Of a stretch of DNA of 64,000 nt, positions 34,381 to 42,356 are shown one piece after another. The notes beneath the pieces were generated by a model that worked only from the letters and a program-made list of their open reading frames with translations, was not told where the DNA came from and did no database searches. The stretch comes from Paludibaculum sp. (GTDB lineage Bacteria; Acidobacteriota; Terriglobia; Bryobacterales; Bryobacteraceae). The stretch lies in NCBI GenBank assembly GCA_029973955.1, contig JARKQJ010000115.1, positions 124,001-188,000 of the forward strand, written 5' to 3'. How positions within the stretch are numbered: the first letter of the stretch is position 1; each line of letters starts with the position of its first letter. The position numbers and the translations under genes were made by a program.

Positions 34381-35499
34381 CTAGGCTTTCCGCTCCAGCA
34401 GCCACACACACTTCTCCAGCCGCGAGTCGCCCGTGCCGTCGTTCACGGAATACTGGAACCCGGACATGTAGCCGCGCAGCACGCGGCCTGACCATAGCGA
34501 CGCTCCGGCGTGTACGCCGTCTTTGCGCAGCGCGTAGAAGTTGATGTCGAACTTCGCGAGCTTCGCCGCGTCGTTGTTGTAGTTGCGCGCGATCCGCTTC
34601 AGCACGTCGAGGCAGGCGTCCTTTGGGTCCATGCCGTGCCGCATGTTCTCCACGATCGAGTGTGCGCCGGCCACGCGGATGTTCTCTTCCCCGCGGCCGG
34701 TGGAGCCCGCCGCGCCCACTTCCTGATCCACGTAGACACCGGCGCCAATGATGGGTGAGTCGCCCACGCGGCCGGGGATCTTCCACGCCATCCCGCTGGT
34801 CGTCGTGGTGCCGGACATCTCGCCCTTGGCATTCAGAGCCAGGCAGTTGATGGTGCCCGTGGTCGGGAAGTGCGCCACCTCAAAGGCCCAGGCGATCATC
34901 TCGTCGGACGCCTCGGGCCAGATCTGGCGCAGCGCCGCCGCCTGCTTCGCTGTGGGGGTGGGCGCGTCGAGTCCGTCGGTCCAATTATTGTTTCCCTCGC
35001 CGTCGCGCAGTGACTGCTTCCACGCCATCCACGCCATGCGCGAGCGCTCCGTGAGCAGATTGATCTCGGGAATGCCCCAGGCCCGCGCGAAGCGCGTGGC
35101 GCCTTCCCCCACAATCATCACGTGGTCCGTCTGCTCCATCACCAGCTTCGCCAGCCGCGCCACGTTCTTGATGTTGCGGACGCTCGCCACCGAACCCGCA
35201 CGGCGCGTGGGTCCGTGCATCACGCTGGCGTCGAGTTCCACGATGCCCTCTTCGTTCGGCAGCCCGCCGTAGCCGACGGAGGTGTCGTTAGGGTCGTCCT
35301 CCACCAGCGTCACGCCCTGCACCACGGCCTCCAGCGTGTCTCCGCCGGCCTTGAGCACGTCCATGGCCTTGGCGCAGGCCTTGGTGCCGTTGGCACTGGA
35401 AATCACGATGTTCTTGGGGCCGGCTTGCGCCGCTCGCGCGGCCACCGGTGCCGCTGCGGGCAAGACCGCGCTGGTCAGCAGCCAATCACGTCTGCGCAT
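34381..35499 (-). CDS. Tat-exported N4-(beta-N-acetylglucosaminyl)-L-asparaginase
   Basis: 372 residues from ATG 35499 (RBS-like GGGGGTG upstream); the longer frame to 35604 is not coding-like. MRRRDWLLTSAVLPAAAPVAARA is a twin-arginine-type leader. The Ntn-hydrolase body matches glycosylasparaginase: ANGTKACAKAMDVLKAGGDTLEAVV, DPNDTSVGYGGLPNEEGIVELDASVM, the autoprocessing region TTGTINCLAL with the nucleophilic Thr of GTI, and IPGRVGDSPIIGAGVYVD. It cleaves the Asn-GlcNAc bond of glycoasparagine or related aspartyl-amides after self-cleavage into alpha and beta chains. Divergent from aroA. Confidence 0.92.
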   Translation of the reverse strand: MRRRDWLLTSAVLPAAAPVAARAAQAGPKNIVISSANGTKACAKAMDVLKAGGDTLEAVVQGVTLVEDDPNDTSVGYGGLPNEEGIVELDASVMHGPTRRAGSVASVRNIKNVARLAKLVMEQTDHVMIVGEGATRFARAWGIPEINLLTERSRMAWMAWKQSLRDGEGNNNWTDGLDAPTPTAKQAAALRQIWPEASDEMIAWAFEVAHFPTTGTINCLALNAKGEMSGTTTTSGMAWKIPGRVGDSPIIGAGVYVDQEVGAAGSTGRGEENIRVAGAHSIVENMRHGMDPKDACLDVLKRIARNYNNDAAKLAKFDINFYALRKDGVHAGASLWSGRVLRGYMSGFQYSVNDGTGDSRLEKCVWLLERKA

Positions 35500-35590
35500 A
35501 GTTGGGACACCCCCTCGGCGTTCGCTACACTGAATATTCTGGGACTTGGCGCGGGGGCGGCGCAAGCCGTATTGGTCCAACGAGGAAACC

Positions 35591-36871
35591 ATGCAGGAAA
35601 TCATTCAGCCGGCCAGCCGGCTTCAGGGCAGCATTCGGCTGCCGGGCGATAAGTCGATCTCTCACCGCTATGCCATGCTTGCCTCGGTCGCCGAGGGCGT
35701 GAGCACCATTGGTAACTACTCTTCCGGCGCCGATTGTCATTCCACGCTCGGCTGCGTGCGCACGCTGGGTATTCCGGTGGAGATCGAAGGCCGCGAAGTG
35801 AAGGTCCATGGCCGCGGCCTGCGCGGCTACACCGCGCCCACGCAGGATCTCGACGCCGGCAATTCCGGCTCGACCATTCGCATGCTCTCCGGACTGCTGG
35901 CCGGCCAGAATTTCGTCAGCCGCCTCGCCGGCGATGAGAGCCTTTCGCGCCGCCCCATGCAGCGCATCATGAAACCGCTCGCTGAGATGGGCGCGACCAT
36001 CGTCGCCCGCGACGGCAAGTTTCCACCCATCGAAATCCACGGTACTGCCCTCCGGCCGCTTGACTATGAGATGCCCGTGGCCAGTGCCCAGGTGAAGAGC
36101 TGCGTTTTGCTCGCCGGGCTCCTCGCCGAAGGCCGCACCAAGGTCCATGAGCCCGCCAAGACGCGTGATCACACGGAAGTCGCATTGCGCGAATTCGGCG
36201 CGGAAGTGGACTCCGGCGCCGGCTGGGCCAGTGTCCAGGGCCCCGCTCGTCTCGAAGCTCGCGAACTCACGGTGCCCGGCGACCTCAGCTCCGCCGCTTT
36301 CTTTCTTGTCGCGGCCGGCCTGCTGCCCGGTTCCGAACTCATCCTCGAAGGCGTCGGGCTCAACCCGACCCGCGCGGCGCTCATCGACTTTCTGGTGGCT
36401 GCCGGCGTTCAAGTCTCCATCCTCGATATCCAGATGCGGCACGGCGAGCCCGTCGGCGATCTCCGCGTCCGCGGTTCCCGCCTCAAGGGCGGAGTGGTCG
36501 AGAAGGGCCTGGCTGCCGCCTTGATCGACGAGATTCCAGTGCTGGCCATCCTCGGCGCGGCCAGTGAAGAAGGCCTCCTCGTGAAGGACGCCGCCGAGCT
36601 GCGGATCAAGGAGACCGACAGGATCGAGACCGTCGCCCGCAACCTGCGCAACATGGGTGTCGAAATCGAGACTGCCGACGACGGTTTCCGCATTCCCGGG
36701 AAGCAGAAGTTCCACGGAGCCACTGTCGACAGCCACGGCGATCATCGCATTGCCATGGCATTTGCCGTGGCCGCCCTCGCCGCGGACGGTCCCGTCGCTA
36801 TCGAAGGATCGGAGGCCGCGTCAGTTTCTTTCCCTGAGTTTTGGAGTACACTTCGTGGTGTTGCGGGGTGA
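35591..36871 (+). CDS. aroA: 3-phosphoshikimate 1-carboxyvinyltransferase (EPSP synthase) AroA
   Basis: 426 residues from ATG 35591 with GAGG upstream. The signature LPGDKSISHRYAMLASVAEG includes the catalytic lysine, and DLDAGNSGSTIRMLSGLLAG is the PEP/shikimate-binding loop; LSRRPMQRIMKPLAEMGA, VPGDLSSAAFFL and KETDRIETVARNLRNMGV complete the family pattern. AroA transfers enolpyruvyl from PEP to shikimate-3-phosphate in aromatic amino acid synthesis. The histidine kinase gene follows after ten bases. No other shikimate genes are in the window. Confidence 0.96.
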   Translation: MQEIIQPASRLQGSIRLPGDKSISHRYAMLASVAEGVSTIGNYSSGADCHSTLGCVRTLGIPVEIEGREVKVHGRGLRGYTAPTQDLDAGNSGSTIRMLSGLLAGQNFVSRLAGDESLSRRPMQRIMKPLAEMGATIVARDGKFPPIEIHGTALRPLDYEMPVASAQVKSCVLLAGLLAEGRTKVHEPAKTRDHTEVALREFGAEVDSGAGWASVQGPARLEARELTVPGDLSSAAFFLVAAGLLPGSELILEGVGLNPTRAALIDFLVAAGVQVSILDIQMRHGEPVGDLRVRGSRLKGGVVEKGLAAALIDEIPVLAILGAASEEGLLVKDAAELRIKETDRIETVARNLRNMGVEIETADDGFRIPGKQKFHGATVDSHGDHRIAMAFAVAALAADGPVAIEGSEAASVSFPEFWSTLRGVAG

Positions 36872-36881
36872 GCCTACTATC

Positions 36882-37556
36882 GTGAGCGAGGGGAACCTAC
36901 CAGAAGATGGACAGCAGGCCAGCGATCTGACGCTGCCTGGCCTGGTCCACGATCTCAACAACGTCTTCGAAACCATCTCCGAGGCCGCCGAAGTGATCGG
37001 CTCGGACCCTCGCTGGACAGAAATCGCCGGAGCCATCCAGCGCAGCGTGGGCCATGGCCGCCGCATCGTCGGCTGCTATGCCGGCCAGAGCCGGGTGGGC
37101 CCCGAACTGGACGGCATTGTCGAACGTGCCGCCACGTTTCTGCAGGACTTTCTGACGCACATGACCGGCGGTAAGGTGCGCGTGATCCGCCGGATTGGCG
37201 ACGGCCTCCGGGTGCAGGGCGCACCCAACGATTGGGAGCGTGTCTTCATGAATCTCTTCCTGAACGCCGCGCAGGCCATGAAAGAAGACGGCGGGGGAGA
37301 GATCACAGTGGATGCCCGCCCGGATGACGATTCTGTCGTGGTCCAGGTGGCCGATACCGGTCCTGGCATTCCGGACGCGATTCTCGCCAAGATTTTCCGC
37401 CCGCGTTTTTCCACCAAGTCCAAGCAGGCCGGCCTTGGCCTCCATATCGTCTACACGATTGTGAAGGACAACGGCGGGACAGTGAAGGCGGCCAATCGGG
37501 AAGTGGGCAATGGCGCGGTATTCACCATCCGCGCTCCAGCCGTGGCGGGGGATTGA
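36882..37556 (+). CDS. Short soluble histidine kinase
   Basis: 224 residues from GTG 36882, 10 bases after aroA, with GGGGTGAG (spanning the aroA stop) as a likely ribosome binding site; GTGs at 36855/36858 inside aroA are alternatives. There is no sensor or membrane segment. LPGLVHDLNNVFETISEAAEVIG is a HisKA-like H-box with phospho-acceptor His23, and the ATPase domain is intact: WERVFMNLFLNAAQAM (N box), VADTGPGIP (G1), KQAGLGLHIV (G2). It is thus a minimal cytosolic kinase. The next gene, convergent and 8 bp away, is a receiver-containing hybrid kinase whose ATPase motifs are lost; the two may form one phosphorelay. Confidence 0.82.
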   Translation: MSEGNLPEDGQQASDLTLPGLVHDLNNVFETISEAAEVIGSDPRWTEIAGAIQRSVGHGRRIVGCYAGQSRVGPELDGIVERAATFLQDFLTHMTGGKVRVIRRIGDGLRVQGAPNDWERVFMNLFLNAAQAMKEDGGGEITVDARPDDDSVVVQVADTGPGIPDAILAKIFRPRFSTKSKQAGLGLHIVYTIVKDNGGTVKAANREVGNGAVFTIRAPAVAGD

Positions 37557-37564
37557 GTAGCAGG

Positions 37565-39007
37565 TCAGGCTGCGAAGTTCTTCTCGAAGACTGTCACTAA
37601 ACCTGCCACTCCGGCGGCCTTGGAGACATACTCCTGGGCCAGGCCGCCCAGCAGCCGCAGCGCTTCCGCCTCCGGCGCCGCGCTCCAGGCAACCACGCGC
37701 ACGCCGATGCGCAGGTCCGGCAGCCGGGCCAGCAAAGGGCCACTCGTGCACGCGGGATCCACCACCACGGCGTCCAGCACCGCCCCGATCTGGTTCAAGA
37801 CTTCCAGCGCCTCACCGGCGGAGGAGGCTTCAAAGATCACACAGCCCGCCTGGCGCAGATGCCTGTGAGCCGCCCGGCGCGAATCGTCGTCGGCGTCCAG
37901 GATCAACACCGTGGCGGAACGCACCGGCCGGTCCGGCGAAGTGCCGGTTTCTACGGCGGGCAGCGACAGACGGAAAACGACAACTTCTCCCCGCTCGAAT
38001 TGGACAGTCCCGCTATGAATCCGCGCGATCGCCTGCACCGCGGCCAATCCCGATTCACGGGCGGCCGCGTTCATGAAGGACCCGGCATCGGCGATTCGAA
38101 CTTGCGGCGCATCCGTGGATGCGGGCACCAAGTCTCCCACTTCCAGGGAGACGCGCCCACCGCTGGCTGACGTGCGGATGGTCACCTCCCCTCCGCGCTC
38201 GCCCAAACCATCGCTTGCTTCAATCGCCAGGGCGACCGCGGCTTGCCTCAAGCCGGCGGGGTCGCCGTTCACCAGCGGCAAGCCCGGCTGCAGCTCATAG
38301 ATAAGGCGGCAGTTGCGGGAAACCGCAACCCGCAGTAGTTCCCTCGATTCATCCAGCAGGGCTGAAAGACTCAGCGGTTGCAGAGTGGAAGAGCCCAATC
38401 TTGAACGCGCAAAGGCCTGGATTTGCGCCGTCAGCGCCGAAGCTTTTGTCGCCGCGGTCCGGATCTGTTCCAGACTCCGCCGCGTTGCTGGATCCAGGGT
38501 CGCCGAGAAGAGCGCCAGCTCTGCATTCCCTTGTACGGCCGCGATCAGGTTGTTGTAGTCGTGGGCGGCCCGGGCCACCATCCCGGCCAGGATCTTCTGG
38601 GCGGAAGCTTTCATCAGCCGCTCATCCTGATGCGCCGCGGCCCGCTCCCCCTCCATCCGGATCGCGCTCCTCACCAGAATCTGCAACCGCAGCGCCAACT
38701 CCGGCGTCTGGCAAGGGGAGGGGAGGTAGTCATCGGCTCCTGCGTCCAACACAGTTTGAATCAGGCTCCACTCCGCCATGGGACCGTGGGCCAGAATGGG
38801 CAGCGGCTTATCGCTGGACCGGCGCACCGCCTCCACTACCGCCGTGGAACGAGCCCAATCCTCGTCCAGGCAGACGAGAACAACGTGTTCATTCTGGATG
38901 GGACACGCCGGGTGACTGGTGGTTTCGACGAAAAAGCCGGCCGCCTGCAGTTCCATCTGCAAACGGTCATTCGAGGTGCTGCCAGATTGCACCAGCAGGA
39001 GATTCAT
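37565..39007 (-). CDS. Receiver-HisKA-(degenerate ATPase)-receiver hybrid protein
   Basis: 480 residues. Domain 1 (about 1-115) is a receiver-like fold (NLLLVQSGS...; GADDYLPSP) in which the conserved lysine near residue 97 is replaced by serine. Residues 140-205 form a HisKA-like helix pair with MVARAAHDYNNLIAAVQGN (His149). The ATPase domain is recognisable by position but its motifs are lost: the N-box reads LRQAAVALAIEASDG and the G1 region VGDLVPAS instead of DxGxG. The last 120 residues are a receiver with acidic cluster DADDD, acceptor region VVVDPACTSG and lysine in YVSKAAG. It probably acts as a receiver/phosphotransfer scaffold rather than an active kinase. Confidence 0.75.
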   Translation of the reverse strand: MNLLLVQSGSTSNDRLQMELQAAGFFVETTSHPACPIQNEHVVLVCLDEDWARSTAVVEAVRRSSDKPLPILAHGPMAEWSLIQTVLDAGADDYLPSPCQTPELALRLQILVRSAIRMEGERAAAHQDERLMKASAQKILAGMVARAAHDYNNLIAAVQGNAELALFSATLDPATRRSLEQIRTAATKASALTAQIQAFARSRLGSSTLQPLSLSALLDESRELLRVAVSRNCRLIYELQPGLPLVNGDPAGLRQAAVALAIEASDGLGERGGEVTIRTSASGGRVSLEVGDLVPASTDAPQVRIADAGSFMNAAARESGLAAVQAIARIHSGTVQFERGEVVVFRLSLPAVETGTSPDRPVRSATVLILDADDDSRRAAHRHLRQAGCVIFEASSAGEALEVLNQIGAVLDAVVVDPACTSGPLLARLPDLRIGVRVVAWSAAPEAEALRLLGGLAQEYVSKAAGVAGLVTVFEKNFAA

Positions 39008-39087
39008 TCACGCGTCCCAGCTATCCTCATGGGAGCTGCAAGCGAGGCTACTCCCTGCATCCGCAGTTTACACTACTGAAACGGCTT

Positions 39088-39954
39088 ATGCGTCAGTCCT
39101 TCCTTGTTTTGCTCTCCGTCCTTGTTCCGGGACACTGCGTCCGGGCTTCTCAAATCCCTGACGACGCACAGGAGATTGTCCGGCAAAGTGTTGAAAAAGA
39201 TCGCTTTAACTCAACACGAGCAAAAGACTACACCTACGTCCAGCGGAACGAAACCCGCGAACTCAATGCGCAGGGCAAAGTCACCAAGGTAGAATCTTCC
39301 TCCTTCGACGTCATCATTTTGGGTGGCCGCCCGTACCGGCGGCAAATCGCCGCCAACGATCAGCCGCTCTCCCCGGACAAGGCGCGCAAAGCGCAGGAGA
39401 ATTTCGATCGGGAAGTGGAAAAGCGCGCCCGCGAGAGCGAGCAGGAAAAGAAGAAGCGCGCCTCGGACGAGGAGAAACAACGCCAGGAGGGACGGGCCTT
39501 TTTGGCCGGGATTCCGGAAGCCTTCCAGTTCACCCTCGTTGGTGAAGAGAGCGTGGATGGCCACCCGGCCTGGGTCATCGACGCCGTGCCGAAGCCCGGA
39601 TGGAAGGGCAAGGCGAAGCGCTGGGAGATCCTGACCAAGTTCAAGGGCCGTCTCTGGATCGACAAGCATGACTACCAATGGGTGAAAGTGGAGGCCCAGA
39701 CCATCGCTCCCGTCTCCTTCGGATGGGTTCTTGCCAAGCTCCAACCCGGCGCCCGGCTCAGCTTTGAACAGAAGCGGGTGAACGATGAAGTCTGGCTGCC
39801 GGTGCGTGCCTTCACCCGCCTGGAGGCGCGGCTGGCCCTTTTCAAGAACATGCGCGCGGAGATGGATGTCTCCTGGAAGGACTACCGGAAGTTCCAGGCG
39901 GATTCCCGAGTGCTGAGCGCCGAAGAAGATCATCACGGTAAGTCAAACCACTGA
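39088..39954 (+). CDS. Secreted protein, LolA/MucB-like outer-membrane-lipoprotein-sorting type fold
   Basis: 288 residues from ATG 39088, which begins a signal peptide (FLVLLSVLVPGHCVRAS). The longer ORF start lies antisense to the hybrid kinase and is rejected. The first part (YTYVQRNETRELNAQGKVTKVESSSFDVIILGGRPYRRQI) and later GKAKRWEILTKFKGRLWIDKHDYQWVKVEAQTIAPV resemble the beta half-barrel of LolA-like or DUF4292-like periplasmic proteins, interrupted by a charged helical segment rich in Glu/Lys/Arg (about residues 105-145). A role in handling lipids or lipoproteins is possible but unproven. Confidence 0.6.
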   Translation: MRQSFLVLLSVLVPGHCVRASQIPDDAQEIVRQSVEKDRFNSTRAKDYTYVQRNETRELNAQGKVTKVESSSFDVIILGGRPYRRQIAANDQPLSPDKARKAQENFDREVEKRARESEQEKKKRASDEEKQRQEGRAFLAGIPEAFQFTLVGEESVDGHPAWVIDAVPKPGWKGKAKRWEILTKFKGRLWIDKHDYQWVKVEAQTIAPVSFGWVLAKLQPGARLSFEQKRVNDEVWLPVRAFTRLEARLALFKNMRAEMDVSWKDYRKFQADSRVLSAEEDHHGKSNH

Positions 39955-40018
39955 TGTATGCATAGGGCGTTTCCCTGATTCAGCCCTCAGTAACTTAATC
40001 CAGGCCTAAGGTTCTGGC

Positions 40019-41263
40019 GTGCTTCCGCCGATGAATGACGGAGTGGGACCTGCGCACCGCGGTTCCATCGGCTGCATCATGGCACGCGAACTACAGAGCG
40101 CTCCAGGCTGGCTGACCACTTTGGTTGCCGGCTGGCAGGCCCGCCGGATCGGCGATCCGGTGGCGCGGCTCCGTTTCCTGCGGAAGAGCGTCGGCGACCG
40201 GCGTGTCTGGGATGTAGAGCGGTTGGCGCGCCAGGAGTGGAGGCGGCGCAAGGTGGTATGGGCGGCGGTAGGATGTGGTCTGCTGCTGCTTCCGGCCGGC
40301 GCCTGGAGGGGGAGCGGCGCCCTTTGGGATCGCGCGCCCGTCCTCACCGTGCAGGCCAGCGAGCGCGATGTCAGAAGCATCCCGAACGTCTGGCTGATTG
40401 AGCAGACGAAGGAGCGCGAGGAATACTCCAACGGGCTCCGCATCGAACGGCGCTATGAGACCAGCCTGGAGCCACGGCAATACGTCGTCTTTCAGCGCGG
40501 CCGGGAGGAGCGCGGGCCATCCGCCGCGCGGACGGCGCCCGCCGGCATCGTCTTTCATTCCACCGAAAGCGCGCAGACTGAGTTCCAGCCGGACCAGACT
40601 CGCCGCATGCGCATCATCGGCGCTGCGTTGCTCGAGTTCGTCCGCCAGGAACGGGCCTACCACTACGTCGTGGATCGCTTCGGCCGGGTGTGGCGCATCG
40701 TTCAGGAAAGTGACTCCGCCAACCACGCCGGCCACTCCGTTTGGGCCGACGGCGACACCACCTATCTCAATCTCAACCGCAGCTTCCTGGGCGTCTCAGT
40801 GGAGGGTCTGACCGACCCGGGCGCGGGCCCGTCTCAGGTAACCCCCGCGCAGGTACATGCCCTGCGCGTTCTCACCGAGATGCTGCGCTCCAAGTACCGG
40901 ATTTCCGCGCAGAACTGCGTCACACACGCCCAGGTTTCAGTGAATCCAGGCAACATGCAGGCCGGCTATCACTACGACTGGGCGGTTGGTTTCCCTTATG
41001 TACAGGTGGGTCTGCCCGATAACTATGCGGCTGCCCTGCCCAGCATTTGGCTGTTCGGATTCAGCTACGACCCCTCGTTAGTCAACGCGACGGGCGAACC
41101 GTTCTGGAGAGGGCTGGTGCTCGGCGAGGAGCAGTTGCGTCAGAACGCGACCGCTCACGGCCTGAGCCTAGAGACCTATCGGAGCCTGCTGGTGAAACGC
41201 TACCGGCAGATTCTGTCCACCGTATTGACAAACAACGTGAAGACAAAGGAGAGAGAAGGATGA
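40019..41263 (+). CDS. Membrane-anchored N-acetylmuramoyl-L-alanine amidase (Amidase_2 fold)
   Basis: 414 residues from GTG 40019, which has TAAGG seven bases upstream (ATG 40079 is an alternative). A cytosolic basic part of about 78 residues is followed by one membrane helix (about 80-96, VVWAAVGCGLLLLPAGAW). Then comes an Amidase_2/PGRP-like domain: AGIVFHSTES (His180, zinc ligand), YHYVVDRFGRVWRI, HAGHS (236-240) and NCVTHAQVS (His303, zinc ligand). It should cut the amide between muramic acid and the stem peptide. Its stop overlaps the ATG of the actin-like gene (GGATGA), so the two are co-translated: a cell-wall enzyme coupled to a filament-type ATPase. Confidence 0.82.
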   Translation: MLPPMNDGVGPAHRGSIGCIMARELQSAPGWLTTLVAGWQARRIGDPVARLRFLRKSVGDRRVWDVERLARQEWRRRKVVWAAVGCGLLLLPAGAWRGSGALWDRAPVLTVQASERDVRSIPNVWLIEQTKEREEYSNGLRIERRYETSLEPRQYVVFQRGREERGPSAARTAPAGIVFHSTESAQTEFQPDQTRRMRIIGAALLEFVRQERAYHYVVDRFGRVWRIVQESDSANHAGHSVWADGDTTYLNLNRSFLGVSVEGLTDPGAGPSQVTPAQVHALRVLTEMLRSKYRISAQNCVTHAQVSVNPGNMQAGYHYDWAVGFPYVQVGLPDNYAAALPSIWLFGFSYDPSLVNATGEPFWRGLVLGEEQLRQNATAHGLSLETYRSLLVKRYRQILSTVLTNNVKTKEREG

Positions 41264-42267
41264 CGACCGAGAAGAAGATCGCAGAGGTGGTCGGCCTGGA
41301 TGTTGGCACCAGCCGGATCGTCGGCGCGGTGAAATGTGGGTCGGAGGATGCGATTGTCGATTCTCAGCTCAATGCATTCGTCTCGCTGCCGCACACGAAA
41401 CTGACCGGACAGAGCCTGGAGCGCGAAGGAATTCCCCACCACGTCAGCGGCGATCAAATCGTCGTCTTCGGGAACGAAAGTGCGCGGATGGCGGATCTGC
41501 TCGGCCGTGAAATCCGTCGCCCGATGACGCGCGGCATGCTGAACTCGCAAGAAGCGGAGAGCCATCAGCAGATCGAGGCGATCATCCGGGCCGTCCTCGG
41601 CGAGTACACCGCCAGTGAGACCAAGGTCTGCTTCAGCGTTCCGGCTCCTCCCTTGGGCGGTGAGGACGGCCTGACCTACCACGAAGCCACGCTCCGCCAG
41701 ATTCTGGAGCAGCTCGGCTACAAGGACATCCGCTCCGTGAACGAAGGCGTTGCCGTCATCTACAGTGAACTCGAAGAATCGAACTTCACAGGCATCGGCG
41801 TGAGTTGCGGCGGCGGGCTCTGCAATGTCGCGGTCGCTTACATGTCCGTGCCGGTGGTCACCTTCAGCGTGGCCAAGGGCGGCGATTTCATCGATTCCGG
41901 CGCCGCCAGCGTCACCGGAGAGCTTGTCAACCGCGTCCGCATCCTCAAGGAAGAGTCCTTCCACTTCAATGGCCACTTCTCGGACAAGGTGCAGCAGGCG
42001 CTAACCGTCTACTACGACGACATGATCAGCGCCATCGTTCAAGGGTTGCGCGACTCTTTCGGAACCAGCAAGAGCGTTCCCAAGTTTGGCCGTGCCTTGC
42101 CCCTGGTTCTCAGCGGCGGCGGCGTCCTGCCTGAAGGCTTCCGCGACCGTTTCGAGAAAGCCCTGAAGACGGTCAGTCTGCCCGTGCAGATCTCAGAGGT
42201 CCGCCTGGCCCGTCAGCCGCTGGAGGCCACAGCTCGCGGCGCCCTCATGGCGGCCTTGAGCGAGTAG
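41260..42267 (+). CDS. Divergent actin-like ATPase (MamK/FtsA/ParM superfamily)
   Basis: 335 residues from ATG 41260, preceded by AGGAGAGAGAAG. Phosphate-1 loop VGLDVGTSRIVGAV (Asp14) and adenosine loop LVLSGGGVLPEGF (285-290) place it in the actin/Hsp70 superfamily. The phosphate-2 loop, normally DxGGGTTD, reads SCGGGLCN at 182-189, so the acidic residue that positions the catalytic water is replaced. The DFIDSGAASVTGELV segment corresponds to the region after phosphate-2. Related proteins form filaments (MamK, ParM, MreB) or act as membrane adaptors (FtsA). Co-translation with the amidase suggests it positions or controls that cell-wall enzyme. A strong terminator follows. Confidence 0.75.
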   Translation: MTTEKKIAEVVGLDVGTSRIVGAVKCGSEDAIVDSQLNAFVSLPHTKLTGQSLEREGIPHHVSGDQIVVFGNESARMADLLGREIRRPMTRGMLNSQEAESHQQIEAIIRAVLGEYTASETKVCFSVPAPPLGGEDGLTYHEATLRQILEQLGYKDIRSVNEGVAVIYSELEESNFTGIGVSCGGGLCNVAVAYMSVPVVTFSVAKGGDFIDSGAASVTGELVNRVRILKEESFHFNGHFSDKVQQALTVYYDDMISAIVQGLRDSFGTSKSVPKFGRALPLVLSGGGVLPEGFRDRFEKALKTVSLPVQISEVRLARQPLEATARGALMAALSE

Positions 42268-42323
42268 TTCATTCAACCATCGATTTCTTCAATTGGAGCG
42301 TACCTTCTTCGCTCACTCAAATT

Positions 42324-42356
42324 GCGGGCAGTCCAACCAGACTGCCCGCCTTTTTT
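42324..42356 (+). terminator. Rho-independent terminator of the amidase/actin-like operon
   Basis: A perfect 10-bp stem (GCGGGCAGTC at 42324-42333 with 42340-42349), six-base loop, then C and six T residues (42351-42356). It lies 57 bases past the actin-like stop. The T-tract contains the stop codon of the convergent dinG gene. Confidence 0.9.

Noticed and set aside
38401..39087. Upstream extension of the secreted LolA-like protein
   Set aside because: It is antisense to the hybrid kinase and proline/serine-rich; the signal peptide begins at 39088.
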